Positions 22,899 to 34,226 of a stretch of DNA of 45,309 nt are shown here, piece by piece (position 1 is the first letter of the stretch; each line of letters starts with the position of its first letter). This DNA is from Lingula anatina. Its lineage: Eukaryota; Brachiopoda; Lingulata; Lingulida; Lingulidae. Where the stretch lies: contig NW_019776046.1 in assembly GCF_001039355.2 (NCBI RefSeq), positions 132,720 through 178,028 on the forward strand. Reading direction: 5' to 3'. Under the pieces are notes generated by a model. It did no database searches. It saw only the letters and a program-made list of their open reading frames with translations, and was not told where the DNA came from. Both the position numbers and the translations under genes were made by a program.

Positions 22899-25473
22899 CA
22901 TCTTTACTGAATTAATCTCGCCGATTAAGGTCCACAGCCTGGTTGAAGGAAATGGGTAGGACCTACTGCATTTACTAATACGTGTACCACATGGATTATT
23001 TCATGGTCAAATAAGAAACTTCTTATTTTTAATATAATTCTGTCAATTTTTGATTAAATTATTCAGGTGTCCAAGTTAACAAACTGCTCCACATGTTAAT
23101 ATTGTGTATAAATGGAAATGAGTGTGATCAATGCTTAAAAGGATGCTTTAAGTTGCAAAAGGATTGGCTTCAGCTCCATGGTGAAATTAAAATCAACTTC
23201 AGTTTAATTGTGTATTGTGTATTGGCCAATAAATGTGTTTTAAGCAAACGTTTGTTTGCTGTGACAGTGACGTCAACAACTACGGACTGAAAAAAGGGAA
23301 TTCCCAAAAAATTCCCCCCGCAATTTCTAAATAAAAAGCGTCGCTATTTGAAACATTTGTTATACGCATTTTTTCTTGAAATGCGCATTGTGAATTGCGT
23401 AAAAGGAAGTCAATCTAATTAATATCATAAATAAAATTAATACCATAATTCCATCGGCCAATAAACGTCTCTCAACTAATATTGTGATTGCTGAGACAGT
23501 AACATCCACCACAATAAAGGGGAATTCCCCTCGTAATTTCTAAATATATAAAGCGTCGCCATTTTTACGCGGTTTCTGGAACAGGTAGGTGAATGATATT
23601 TTACGAAATTCTGAGGATATTTATGTCAGCCACATCAATGTGAACAAAAGACATACAACTAGCTATACATGGGATATCACAGTGTTGTAAACATTTGGGT
23701 AAATATCAGTCGCACATCAACAAAAAGATGGAAAGAATTTGCATGTGTTGATAAAACTGGGAAATTTGACGTTTACTTTCTGTTTGCACAAATACATGTA
23801 TATGTTTATGTGTGCATAGATATTTATGCAGTACTGAAGTTGCAACGTTTATGTAAAAATATAAATGATTGGAGTAACCCGACCGTAAATTCAACGTGTC
23901 TCACTACTAGTAAGTATACATTAAGAATAAATAATTCAGTATTAAAGGACGACCATACATGTAACATATTGACCCAAAGAGAAAGTGGAGACCACATCAA
24001 ACCATTTGGCACAATTAAGCAATATGATCGATCGTATATTCTTGTAACTACGGCAACTTCCCTGCATTTATATTTCTCTTTGTATTTACACCAGAAGCAA
24101 GTGTCTGTAATTAACCTTTCAATAAAAAATACGATGTAGGGGGGGGGAGGTGCACTAAGCGAGGCGTAGGTCACACACGCACACACACACACACACACAA
24201 TCACAAATACAAACACTCAGTGCACACAGTGTCAATAATTGCTAACGGGGCATGTATTATCTGGTTGTAAATATACACATTGTACCTTTATTTTCGTGAT
24301 TGCGCGGGTTGTGAAACAAAATGAACTATTTAGTGACTGAAATGAGAGCCTGATCTCTTTATGCTGTGAACGTAGCTTTATCTATTTTGTGATGTGTGAG
24401 GTGTTTTTGAAGTCTGTAAAGCCCCCTTTGTAAAGCCCCGTAGAACGGCGCCGTTTGAGAGTAAAAAATAACTTGACGTGCCTACAAATGGCCGAGCACT
24501 GGGCATACATTCTGGTGTATCTTCTCCAGGGAGGATACAGCAGATTGTCATCATATATAAGGACCAGGTGTTTAACTATTTGTCATAAACATGTATGTAA
24601 CGTACATTATTGTACTTATCGTAAAGTCTACTGAAAAAAGTGTGCGCGTGTTTGTAATTTACATCTAAATATGTTATTATTATTATCATATTCCCCGTGG
24701 TGTGATTTCGACGTATGCATTTCAATACATGTTCCACTCTGTGTCTGGGAGTAAAGAACCTGTGTTTATCACACAATTGGCAAAAACCACAATGTTATAC
24801 CCGAGTATATGCTATGTGATAATATACAAATACAAAATTAGGGTGAGGGCATCTCAGCTATATATATATATTGACCGGACGCTGGAATAGTTGACAGACA
24901 CTATCACTTTTCTGCGGTCAGCAAAATAACATATTGACCTCAATCAACGTCAATAATTGTATTATATTGTATGTAAATACCAATAACAGCTTCAAATCCT
25001 TGGTGATGCGACTGTAATACATTATGTATGTCGGCCGGGAAAACGATACAAGATTCATCAGTAAATTTAAGAAGATACAATATTAATGTTTATTAGTCTA
25101 TGAGCCAAAATGAAAAAGGACCTAACATGTTTTTTTAACGTTTTGGCTGCACCCACAGTCAGGCAAAGGTTTTATCATTGGTGATTGTAGTTTTGAACCT
25201 GAATTTTTCCATTTCTGCTTGTTTCCCGTTGAAAAGTGTCTTTTTGCACCGAATTTCAAGATGGCCACAGTTGTATTCATTTGTAATATATATTTGCATT
25301 CAACTGTAATGACTTTGCAACTTTACACTGTACGCACGATATATGTATTTTCGGAAATAAAAAATAAAGCTACAAGCTAAGGTAAGACGAATCACGTTTT
25401 ACCATGTTTTATTTATCCGTCTTCATGTATTTAATCTGAATATTCCCCAGTTCACTTGGTAATGTTTATGTTT
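22899..25473. other. 3' flank of the transporter gene and intergenic DNA
   Basis: A polyadenylation-type AATAAA occurs at 23228-23233, about 330 bases after the stop. Frames at 23093, 23669, 23824 and 24576 have no support. Two copies of a short repeat (23223-23345, 23457-23570) and a CA tract (about 24173-24199) are present. Confidence 0.5.
23223..23570. repeat. Two direct copies of a short repeat
   Basis: 23223-23345 and 23457-23570 share CCAATAAA, GCTGTGACAGT/GCTGAGACAGT, GGGAATTCCC, AATTTCTAAATA and AAGCGTCGC in the same order with substitutions, about 234 bases apart. Confidence 0.7.
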
Positions 25474-25556
25474 TCAGAACCGGTGGTCATCTTGGCCACC
25501 CCCGTGTGCTCCTTTGGTTACAGAGAATGCAGTCAAGGATATGGCGTCATCATTTT
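25474..25556 (-). pseudogene. Extra terminal (exon-4-like) exon of the Diedel-like peptide family
   Basis: After an acceptor (TTTTTAG) the minus strand reads two bases and then a 26-codon frame ending in TGA. The frame carries NDDAIS, an AF pair and a QDD near the end. It matches the terminal exon of the downstream-reading paralogue (26138-26056) in length (83 bases), phase and conserved residues. No exons 1-3 of its own lie between the two. It is either an alternative last exon of that gene, about 500 bases further downstream, or the remnant of a lost copy. The open frame favours recent or current use. Confidence 0.55.
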
Positions 25557-26055
25557 CTAAAAACACAGCCTTGAAATACTGTTTTATTTGGATATTTGGT
25601 GCCACCATTTTCAATAACTAGGTGAATGAATGGAACTAAGTAAATTGAGATGACAGCTAGTACTTTGAGTTTTACATACAGGTAACATGCTGCAATGCAA
25701 TCCAATGTAAATAAAAAGAAGAAAAAAGTCGATGTCTTTGGTGCTTTAATGAATTGTTTGTAAGCGCGCTGTTGTTGTTTCGGATGTTTCTTTTTTGTAG
25801 TGTAAGAATTTCTTCTGTGTGTGTTTCTTCTCAAGCAATTTAATTGAAATTAGAAATGAATAATTAATAGATATGTGAAGCTTTTTCTAACAACCGTGTT
25901 CCAAAAAATCCCAAAAAATAAAATTGTCAGATCCAACTAAATGCTTTTTTCATTCATTTATCTCACTAGCATTCAAATACATTATTATGCTTTCTTCATG
26001 TGCCGGTTGACTCTGAATAAAACCTGCATGTTGCAATTCCACATTTGAAGTATTT

Positions 26056-27148
26056 TCAAACCCTGACGTCGTCTTGGGCACTATGGTGTGTTTCTGTAGC
26101 TTCTGTAAAAACAGCAGTGGATATGACGTCATCAATCTCTGAAAGTACACCAATGTTATATCACTTGTTGCATAATTATTAAGTACTGAGCAAACTAATC
26201 CCAACATGTTCTACTATTTCTTGCACAGTAATCTACAGTGATTATGCAATACACTGTTCTTCATTCTATATAAGCTAACGTTGTGTTCTTCAATAGGGCT
26301 AACTGGTTTTCATATCTGGGGCCTTAAATGTTATGTAAAAGAATTTTTAAAGTACAAATATACCCAAACGCAAACCCTCTTGTAGTGTGCACCAGGAAGG
26401 AGACGAACATATGGATGCTATAAATCTTTACACTACCCTCACCCCCATTCCCACCACAGGATCTCCCACAAACACACAAAATGAAATACAAAATAAATGG
26501 GTGGCGCTTTTTCCGAATATTTTTGGAAAGAGACAATTCCTCATCCTTGCCTTTCAATATATCCCGAATCTAGTCTCCTCGCCTATTTGTGAGGTTCACT
26601 AAAAACTTCACCCGCATCAGTTTCATCAGCATTGTCTGCTAGGGCACGCTTGTTTTGACATTTGCAAACCGATCTTGTTTGCCCTCTGAAATGATACATT
26701 GGGTGTTTGAAATAAATGCCACGCATTAATTGTGATAAAGGGCATTTTGAAAAAGGCCATTTTAGTTGCACAAATTTAATCATAGTTGTCAATAATACAA
26801 AATCCTGCGTTAAATAAACGTTATGATGGAATCATTCTATGGGGTTCATTTAACAGAGTTCAAATGAAAATCTGACGACGAATCGTTACCTATGTTCTCA
26901 CTTTCCTGGACAGCAGGATAGTTTAAATATAATATCAACCCAAATTTATATATGACATGCCGAATATAATAGCATACAATATACATAATATCTTACGGCA
27001 GCATAACCATTACAGGCGAACAGTCTTCTTTGCATCCTCCTTTGCATGCACAACCAAATATGTTGCAGCTCCCCTTTCCACAATACTCACCGTCGAGCTG
27101 CAGTAACAAATAAGACTCTCAAAAGATTTGATTTCAAAACTCCAGTTA

Positions 27149-27182
<34 letters not shown>

Positions 27183-29362
27183 TACGAGGTCGCACACCTC
27201 AACTATTTCAGAACTGCTCCATTTTCATATCCACAATGTTAATAGTGTCCAAATCGTAGTGTCCTAAACACATACCTGATGAAAGGTCTTTTAAAAATTC
27301 AAATGTTCAATGTAATGGCCAAGGAATTAGCAGAAAACACAACGTGAGAAAAATTAGAATCGACCATCGCCCAGGGCTAGCCCAACCTCCAGACACTAAA
27401 ATTATGACATGTCCATGCACATCCCTGATGACAGGTCTATCAATCACTAAAGTTTCAAGTTTCTTACTCTTATGGTCTAGGGGGAGTACACAGAAATTAC
27501 TGTGTGAAAATAATAAAGAATCGACTACCCAAGGGGCAGACCAGCTCTCTGTTGCACTAAAATTTTGAAATGTTTGTGTACATCCCCTAATCAATCCCCA
27601 AAGTTTGAACTTCCTACATCTAATGATCTAGGAAGAAATGACTGAAATCACAAAAGCTCAGACACATCGACTCGCGGACAGGCGGGATAACATGATCCCC
27701 GACGTGTTTATCAGCTAATCCGAGTGCATTCAGCAGGAGTCCCCGCAGCGTTAGATCAAAGTACGTAGAACGATAGTTTCATTGGGAATGAGCCATATGG
27801 TTTATGTATAATGCCCCTATTCCACACCGACTACGAATTTCACGAACAGCCAAGAATCCATAAATTTTTAAAGTTCTTAACTGATTCTTCTCTTTTCTCA
27901 TTCATTTCATGCAATTCTTGAGAGATCGTCAAATCGACTCAAAAACTTCGACCCAGATTTCTATTTAACGCCAGTTGATGTTCATACTCCAGTTCTACAT
28001 GTAGGACAAGTACTATAGGTGCTCTATGTTGAACATCCATTTTGCAGTGAAGCCCAAGCAGAGACAAGATTTCTACCAGAAATGTGCAAAATTCCAAGAT
28101 ACCTCACGATTTCTAAAATGTATCAACCCCTGGCGGTTCGTGGAATTCGTGGTTGGTGTGGAACAGGGGCATCATAGTATCAGTTAAACTTACCTTGCTA
28201 CAATCAAGGCAAAGTTCATGATAAAAATACGAACTGTGACAACAAACTTCTTCGCTTCTCTCTACGAAAGTAACTGACAAAAGAACAGTTACAAGTACAG
28301 TTACAGCAACAAGATGACCAGCCATTCTCTGCAATGTAATTCAAATGATCGTTTTAAGCGATAGTTTTAATATGAAAGTACAACGTAATACAAATGTCGT
28401 GCACGCTTGATTTGACAGATGCTGGCAGTATGTTTTTCTGTTTCCTGTAATTAATACGAATAGATTCTGAGTCCATTGTATTTTATCCTTGACGTTGAAT
28501 AGTTTTTTTTTCCAAAAATGTATTTGATAAGAAGTCTGACTCGCCGTGAATTGGCGCCTAAATCAGCAACACACCATCCCTCTATTTTCCCTTTAAATGA
28601 TACTTTAACATCGTTTATTAAACACCAGGCTGACAAATGTGAACGATCCAATGCCATTGTATTACTTTACAGAGAGACAGTTATTTTGAACAGTAGAGAT
28701 CATATATATTAGTCCAATCATTTATTTTTTCAGAGAGGAAACCGGAGAAACGGTGTGCAGATGTCAAAACAAGTCTACCCTGGCCTGTATCTCAATACAG
28801 ACAAATCTAAACCCGGGGGGGGGGGGTGAGGGGGTGTGATTGAAAGTGATTCCAATAGGTGAGGCAAACAGTACCTGGGTCGAAAATAAAGAGCATAAAT
28901 GAGAAATTGTTCTGCTTCATTCGGCACATATAAAAACAGTAGATGAGGACGGTTTTACTTAAACACAGTACGCTGTGTACTGGAAGAAACTGCTGGTCGT
29001 ATCTCGATGCGCTCAGCATGTACATGTACATGTACAGTTTTCATGTTTTACTCTGTCTAGTTGTTTCATTGAAATGGTACTATCAACGCAAATATATAAA
29101 ACACAAGGTGACAACAAACTGCAATGTTTTTCTCTATGAAATAAATAATTTAAAAATTATATATATTTATATATAACTGAAATAATCAAAGAAACTTCAA
29201 TAAAATGTTAGAGGTAGGGATATCGCTCAACTTTAAACAAACTCCGCTTCTGTGTCGTATATCACGTAATAATTTCAGTAATTAACGAGATGTGCTTAAC
29301 AACCCAAGAAGACTTTACCCCAAACACTAGAATAAGTAAATGTGAGAAGGAATTATCTTACC
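26056..29362 (-). CDS. Diedel-like secreted Cys-rich peptide, copy B
   Basis: A non-coding first exon ends at 29362 (ATCACAG/GTAAG). Coding exon 1 (28325-28194; ATG three bases after its acceptor) gives 44 residues: a signal peptide, then VCC and ELCLDCSK. Exon 2 (27097-26997, 101 bases) carries YCGKGSCNIFGCACKGGC. Exon 3 (26685 to about 26590) carries VCKCQNKRALAD. Exon 4 (26138-26056) carries IDDVIS and a QDD tail. The order C-x4-C-x4-C-x-C-x3-C in exon 2 is the core of Diedel, a secreted immune-modulating cytokine of Drosophila whose family also occurs in some insect viruses. There are 12 cysteines up to exon 3. The exon 3-4 junction must be phase 1; candidate donors are GCGG/GTGAAG or TTTA/GTGAAC. 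Without that splice, exon 3 ends at TAG 26583 with 111 residues. A secreted immune or signalling role is inferred from family likeness. Confidence 0.75.
26230..26582. other. Intron 3 of copy B
   Basis: Lies between exons 3 and 4 of Diedel-like copy B. Overlapping frames on both strands at 26324-26602 have no support. Confidence 0.5.
27150..27182. repeat. (ATA)n/(TAA)n microsatellite
   Basis: Run of about eleven ATA trinucleotides in an intron of Diedel-like copy B. Confidence 0.95.
28734..28839 (+). pseudogene. Orphan exon 3 of the Diedel-like family in inverted orientation
   Basis: On the plus strand an acceptor (TTTATTTTTTCAG) is followed by a frame reading ETVCRCQNKSTLA, clearly like the VCxCQNKxALA of exon 3 in copies A and B and in the same phase. 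It then runs into a poly-G tract and stops. I found no exon 1 or 2 on the plus strand upstream. It sits in the first intron of copy B, on the opposite strand. It looks like an inverted, partly duplicated exon without a gene. Confidence 0.7.
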
Positions 29363-29401
29363 TGTGATTGCCGTTTAATTATACAGAAGTGTTACTCAGG
29401 T

Positions 29402-29440
29402 TTATGTAGGCCATAATTTAGGTTGACGTCATCCGTGAGA
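29402..29440 (-). promoter_or_regulatory. Candidate promoter of Diedel-like copy B
   Basis: About 60 bases upstream of the non-coding exon end lies a perfect palindromic TGACGTCA (CRE/ATF-type site; about 29424-29431), with an AT-rich TACATAAAC nearer the probable start. Only sequence evidence. Confidence 0.35.
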
Positions 29441-30146
29441 AAAGTTTAGGACTTTGATGCCTTTGTTTCTAAACACATCGAAAAAAGTCACTTTTGACCT
29501 ATTATCGTTACGCAGTACATAACGAAGAACATATACTGCACTGTTATAATCTAAAATATTCTTTCACATTTTTCAAAAAATTATTCAGTTTTTAAAATTC
29601 TCAATCCACGATGGCGGCAACCAGATTCCAAATTTACCAAATTTCTGCTTAAAAAACAAACATGAACAAAAAACACGTATTTTATACTTGTATCCTGCTA
29701 AATATTATATCGTGTTTTAGTCAAGGCATGTTACTTAATATTTTAACAGTATTAAAAAATTAGAAAAATAATTTTTTAAATGGTATATTTCGAAAATTTC
29801 AAATTTTAGTTAAAATGCCTAGATTTAGGCCATTTTAAAGAAATATTTTTCATAGACTGGTCAAAGTCATCTATTAAATAATATAATCATAATATAAAAT
29901 TAAAAAGTACATATTTTGAATTTTTATAATCAAAAATATTTTTAAACACAAATTTTTGCAATTTTTTTAATTCTCAATCCTCAAAATGGCGGCAACCAAA
30001 TTGCAAGTTTTGCATATTTGCCTAATGCTGCTTAAAAAACAAAGATGGATAAATAGTAATTTTTATATTTTAATAATATGTCTATTTATTCCGGTGCTAT
30101 CAATCCAACGTTGCAATGGCTTATAATATCAAACTCTGTGGCCATT
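29441..30146. other. Spacer between copies A and B
   Basis: AT-rich. It contains two copies of a segment around CAATCC-CGATGGCGGCAACCA (about 29603-29640) and CAATCCTCAAAATGGCGGCAACCA (about 29975-30000), each followed by AAATT-CAA and a GCTTAAAAAACAAA motif. This is a degraded direct repeat of about 370-base period. No coding frame. Confidence 0.5.
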
Positions 30147-31977
30147 TTAGACACTGTGGTACACTTCTATGATTTCTTTGAACGCGGCCATGGATATGAC
30201 GTCATTACTCTCTGAAAAACCACCATTGTTTATTACTTGTTGCATAGTAACCACGTGCATGTGATTAAGTAAACTGCTAGTTTTCAAAACATTCTAATCT
30301 TCTACTGCAGTAATTATGTAAAACATGGCTATATCGGTTAAACTAAACGCACTTAAACAGGGTCAGTATATTTTACCTTTCAGTATTTTAAAATGCCAAA
30401 AGCGAGGTTAGAAACAACTATACTGAAAAATCGTTCTCTCTTCTCCGCCATCAAATCAATGCAGGCAACATATTTTGTGAACTAAGACAAAATCAAGTTT
30501 TTATTATTATGCTGTTAATATGAAAACCACTGTCTTTGCTGAATAAAGCAGGTGCCCGTTTTATGCCGGTGCTTATCGACTTACCTGCCTGTCACACTTT
30601 TAATGAAAATATCTCCGGTGCTGCTTTTGTCACCATCGTCTGCCAAGGCTCGTTTGTTTTGACATAGGCATACTGATGAGGTTTTCCCTCTGAGAATTTA
30701 GAATTTTCGTATAATTACCATATGCTGTTGGTTTTAAAGAGGTTGACAATTTATTCTGATTTCTTGTCCACGTTGTTACTGAACCATTAAAGGTATACTC
30801 CATGAGTCTGAAAATCTCCAAAACGGCTCTTTTTGCCATTCAATACTTCTTATAAAAGCTTACATACACCTTCAAAATATCTATAAACCCCTTAGATATT
30901 TTTTTCTGGGGTGCACCTGGTATTAATATTATCATTAGAGCTTATAGGAAAATTGCCACTGTTATAATGCCTGGCCGATCATTTTAAACTTAGATCATTC
31001 TTTATAAAGTTTATCAATTGTAGAATCTAAATGCACAGAGATATAGATGAATGAATACAATTTTCCTTGGAAAATTGCTTATTTTCCCGAGAAAATCCAT
31101 TTTGGCGGATAAATCTCATGGATATACCTATAAAGGAAGAAACATTGATTTCTGATATTATATCCTTAAAATAACTCAGTATTTTCGAAAAGCCACAAAT
31201 TTCAGATGATATGACGTGATAAGCTATTAATATAATAGCATGACATGAAAATGTATATTATCCCTTACGGTATCATAAACAGCCCAGGGGAACAGTTTTT
31301 TTTACAGCCCCCTACGCATGCGCAACCAAATACGTTACAGCCGCCCTTTCCACAAAAAAATCCGTCGAGCTGTAAAACAAAAAAGAATGACAAACTTTGC
31401 CTTTTTCAATATCAACTATACGGCGTTGAAAAAAGTTCAGTGGGGATGGAGTAAACAGTTGTACTATAACATGTGCCATTTGATGGACATAATGCTTCGT
31501 AATAATACAATTAAATACCTTACCTCGGAACAGTCAACGCAAAAGTTATATATAAAAAACGCGTCGTGACAGCAAACAGCTTCGACAGTGCTTGTGAAGG
31601 TTACAGATAGGAGAACAGTAGCAAGTACTGTTACTGTAACAAGGTGATGACGCATCCTCTGAAATGGACCTCAAATGGCTTTGTAGGGGGCTAATTACAA
31701 AAAGAAAACATTAATCATAAAACAGCGCTGCACTAGTATTTTGTTAAATATAGACTTATTACTACATACATACCCTGGTATGTCAAACTAAACATCAATC
31801 GGAATTACAATTACACATTGTACCAATGGAAGCTGCTCTTGTTGAACAATCTGTAGGTGGATATGATACTTGAATCCATATAAAAGTAAATGTAGACACT
31901 AAACAAGCACAAAACAACACCAAAAGCCAAAACAGCCAGACTCCAGTATTAGTAAATGTAAGTGGCAGCATCTCACC
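30147..31977 (-). CDS. Diedel-like secreted Cys-rich peptide, copy A
   Basis: A non-coding first exon ends at 31977 (CATCACAG/GTGAG). Coding exon 1 is 31655-31524 (44 residues: signal peptide, VCC, NFCVDCSE). Exon 2 is 31369-31269 (101 bases, FCGKGGCNVFGCACVGGC). Exon 3 starts at 30689 (VCLCQNKRALADD). Exon 4 is 30211-30147 (SNDVIS and a short tail to TAA). Coding exons 1 and 2 have exactly the lengths and phases of copy B. Twelve cysteines reach exon 3, and exon 2 has the Diedel-type core. Exon 3 ends at a perfect donor (GGCAG/GTAAGT, 30585) whose phase does not fit the conserved frame of exon 4. A weaker phase-1 donor (AAAA/GTGTGA) does fit. Unspliced, exon 3 stops at 30581 and gives 113 residues. 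A secreted signalling or immune peptide is likely by family. Confidence 0.75.
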
Positions 31978-32041
31978 TGTGATGATCGAGAGTGAAACAG
32001 ACTAACTGTGAATTGTCCGTAAAACGTGGCACATCAGATAT

Positions 32042-32076
32042 CTAAATATACTGCAGGTTTATCCAACCAATCAGCA
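32042..32076 (-). promoter_or_regulatory. Candidate promoter of Diedel-like copy A
   Basis: Minus-strand TATATTTAG (about 32042-32050) lies about 25 bases downstream of an inverted CCAAT (plus-strand ACCAATCAGC, about 32066-32075). Both are upstream of the non-coding exon ending at 31977, in plausible order and spacing. Confidence 0.4.
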
Positions 32077-32556
32077 AATGAGACAATTAAGGTCAGCCGT
32101 GGAAAAAATAAACGCCTTTGACACTGTTATTGTTATTAAAAACACGCCGAAAAACTGCAGCAAATGAAAGGATTTTTATGATCGGTATGGATGTTCCTTT
32201 TGGGGTTGAGTGTTATGTTGTGTTTGGTGGTGTTTTGAAAATATGGGCCACAAATACAAAGATAAGCTCCTTATAACGACCCCTTCCTAATTTCATTCGA
32301 GCAAAAACCTCAGCGAAGTTGTCCTAGGATTAAAATGCAAATGCATGTATACAAAAATACCCAATCTCTCGCAGTTGAAAACCAACATAAGCGATAATAT
32401 ATTAAGCAATAGGTTAATCATAGTAGGAATGACCAAAGCACTCGCCTGAGCAAATACATGTAGCCTCCTGCCCCCTCAATGGAGCACACAATTAACACAT
32501 AAAATGTAAAAAATGAAAAAAAATAGTGCATTCCTGTTCCCTTCTCCCGACATATC

Positions 32557-32875
32557 CAGGCCTGTAGCCGGGGGGGGGGGGGGGGGGGGGTTTTGGGGGG
32601 TTGGGCCCTGCTTTTTTCCCGGGGNNNNNNNNNNNNNNNNNNNNNNNNNNNNNNNNNNNNNNNNNNNNNNNNNNNNNNNNNNNNNNNNNNNNNNNNNNNN
32701 NNNGGGGGGGGGGGGGGGGGGGGGGGGGGGATTTAGGGAGGTTCGAGCCTGCCTTTTTTCCCAGGGAAAAAGTCTGTTTTTGGTAAAACGTGATCTAGGC
32801 ATACGAGTAAAATCTAAATGTGCAATATTTCAGAAAAAGACCCTTTTTTAAATAACTGGCTACGGGCGGGCCTGA
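32557..32875. mobile_element. Short inverted-repeat transposon with poly-G ends, interrupted by an N gap
   Basis: The left end CAGGCCTGTAGCC and right end GGCTACGGGCGGGCCTG are inverted matches. Both pass inward into G-rich runs and a TTTTTTCCC-GGG motif. Ends of the type CAGGCC-GTAGCC are common on non-autonomous DNA transposons in aquatic invertebrates. The interior is mostly unknown (79 Ns). Confidence 0.6.
32625..32703. other. Assembly gap
   Basis: Seventy-nine Ns bounded by homopolymer G, so the gap is probably a sequencing failure through poly-G. Frames crossing it are artefacts. Confidence 0.98.
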
Positions 32876-32990
32876 TATTATAGCCTCGAATTGTCCGTCC
32901 TCTTCCACTATTTCATTTACCGAATGAAGCTTGGTGATTTTGTCTCCTTTCCTCTCCATTAAACCGAGGCACCTGTTTGTGACTGATTCC

Positions 32991-33078
32991 CTAAAAAACT
33001 TCACCCGCATCAGTTTCGTCAACATTCTCTGCCAGGAATCCTTTGTTTTGACATATGCAAACTGATTCTGTTTACGCT
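32991..33078 (-). pseudogene. Decayed exon 3 of the Diedel-like family
   Basis: After an acceptor (ATATTTTCAG) the minus strand reads a frame with ESVCICQNK and DETDAGEVF, close to exon 3 of copy B. The second codon of the exon is TAA where copy B has CAA, and a candidate donor present in copy B after GEVF (A/GTGAAC) is changed to AGGGAAT. No exons 1, 2 or 4 of this copy are seen in the window. This is a dead fragment of a third gene upstream of copy A. Confidence 0.75.
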
Positions 33079-33794
33079 CTGAAAATATAGAGGTTTGGAA
33101 TAATTGCCAGACGGAAATTGTCATGTTTGAAAAAGAAGCATTTTTATTTGTGCCGTACGTCGCACACGTTTTTTTTTTTTTTTTTTTTTTTTTCAAAATA
33201 TTCAACAGGAAATTCAACCAAAGGCTCGTGCAAACACAACCTTTTGAAACACATATCATATGTCCATCAACAGAAAAATACTGACACCATGTTACGTTAT
33301 TTTTTATACTTTTTGTCATCTGCAATATGAAATATTATACATGCAAGTCGTGGTGTGAATCCAACAGTTCAGTGAAAAAGATCCAGCTGTAATACTATAC
33401 ATATATGTGCTAGTAGCGTTTATTGATCCTTGGTACGTTGTATATTACACAGTTGCTGACATTGACCGGTGTGTAAAGCAACATATTGATAAAATGCAGT
33501 CATCCGAGAGTCTAACGTCAGAGACAAGTGTTCAAGACATGTTGTTTTTTTTGTGTTATAAAGATAAGCTGTTTTACTTTTATTTTGCTGTATGCTTGAA
33601 ATGCAGGTATAACATTTTACTGAGATATGTCGAAATTTAATTCACCAACTTGAAAGAAGAAATAATTTTCAGCTCTTTCTTTGTCTTTTCCATTACGTTT
33701 TTATGGTCATTTTGGATTCTACCTACTCATACAGCATTTCTGAGATACGTCGAGATTGCGCATGCGCATCATGAATTCACATTTTATAGACGGG
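33079..33794. other. Intergenic, nothing recognised
   Basis: Poly-T at 33169-33193 produces a long false frame on the minus strand (32795-33325). A short motif (CTGAGATAYGTCGARATT) occurs twice, near 33621 and 33746. Confidence 0.5.
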
Positions 33795-34226
33795 GAGACC
33801 ATTTTGGGATTTTGCGACATTGGTTTCATGCGGAGTTAGTCTGCGGATCATCTGTTGTGATTGCAGCCCAAATTTGTCTAAAAAGTTGTGATTTACAGTA
33901 GCTGGACAAAATTTGGACGCACTCAATTTTACCATCTTGATCACTCATTTTGTTCTGTCAAAAAGCTTGAGGTCACTTTGAGATATTGATAAACAACGTT
34001 AATCAACTTCTTAACGTGGTGCAAATAATGACAGTCCTAATCTCGCACAAAAAAAACACTATTAAAGGTAGTACAGCAGTTGCTAAGTCTGTTAGTAGCG
34101 ACTGATTGGGCTGCAGCACAATTTGCTGAGGCAGACTGTCAGGAGTTAGGAGTGGAGGAGGGCTTTAAATTAATTTCTTCATGTACATATTTGTCGACCA
34201 ACCGAATCAATCTCCTTCACCCACGG

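Noticed and set aside
26124-26134. Palindromic TGACGTCA (CRE-like) sites repeated in the Diedel-like cluster (about 26124 and 30196)
   Set aside because: They lie inside coding exon 4, where the codons for Asp-Val-Ile (or the preceding Asn/Asp) produce the sequence. Shared ancestry of the exon explains the repeat better than regulation. Only the copy near 29424 remains a candidate site.
32476-32851. Poly-Pro and poly-Gly frames across the N gap
   Set aside because: They are translations of homopolymer G and unknown bases.
32795-33325. 176-codon minus-strand frame
   Set aside because: It is held open by a poly-Lys run from poly-T, overlaps the decayed exon 3 in another frame, and ends in transposon sequence.
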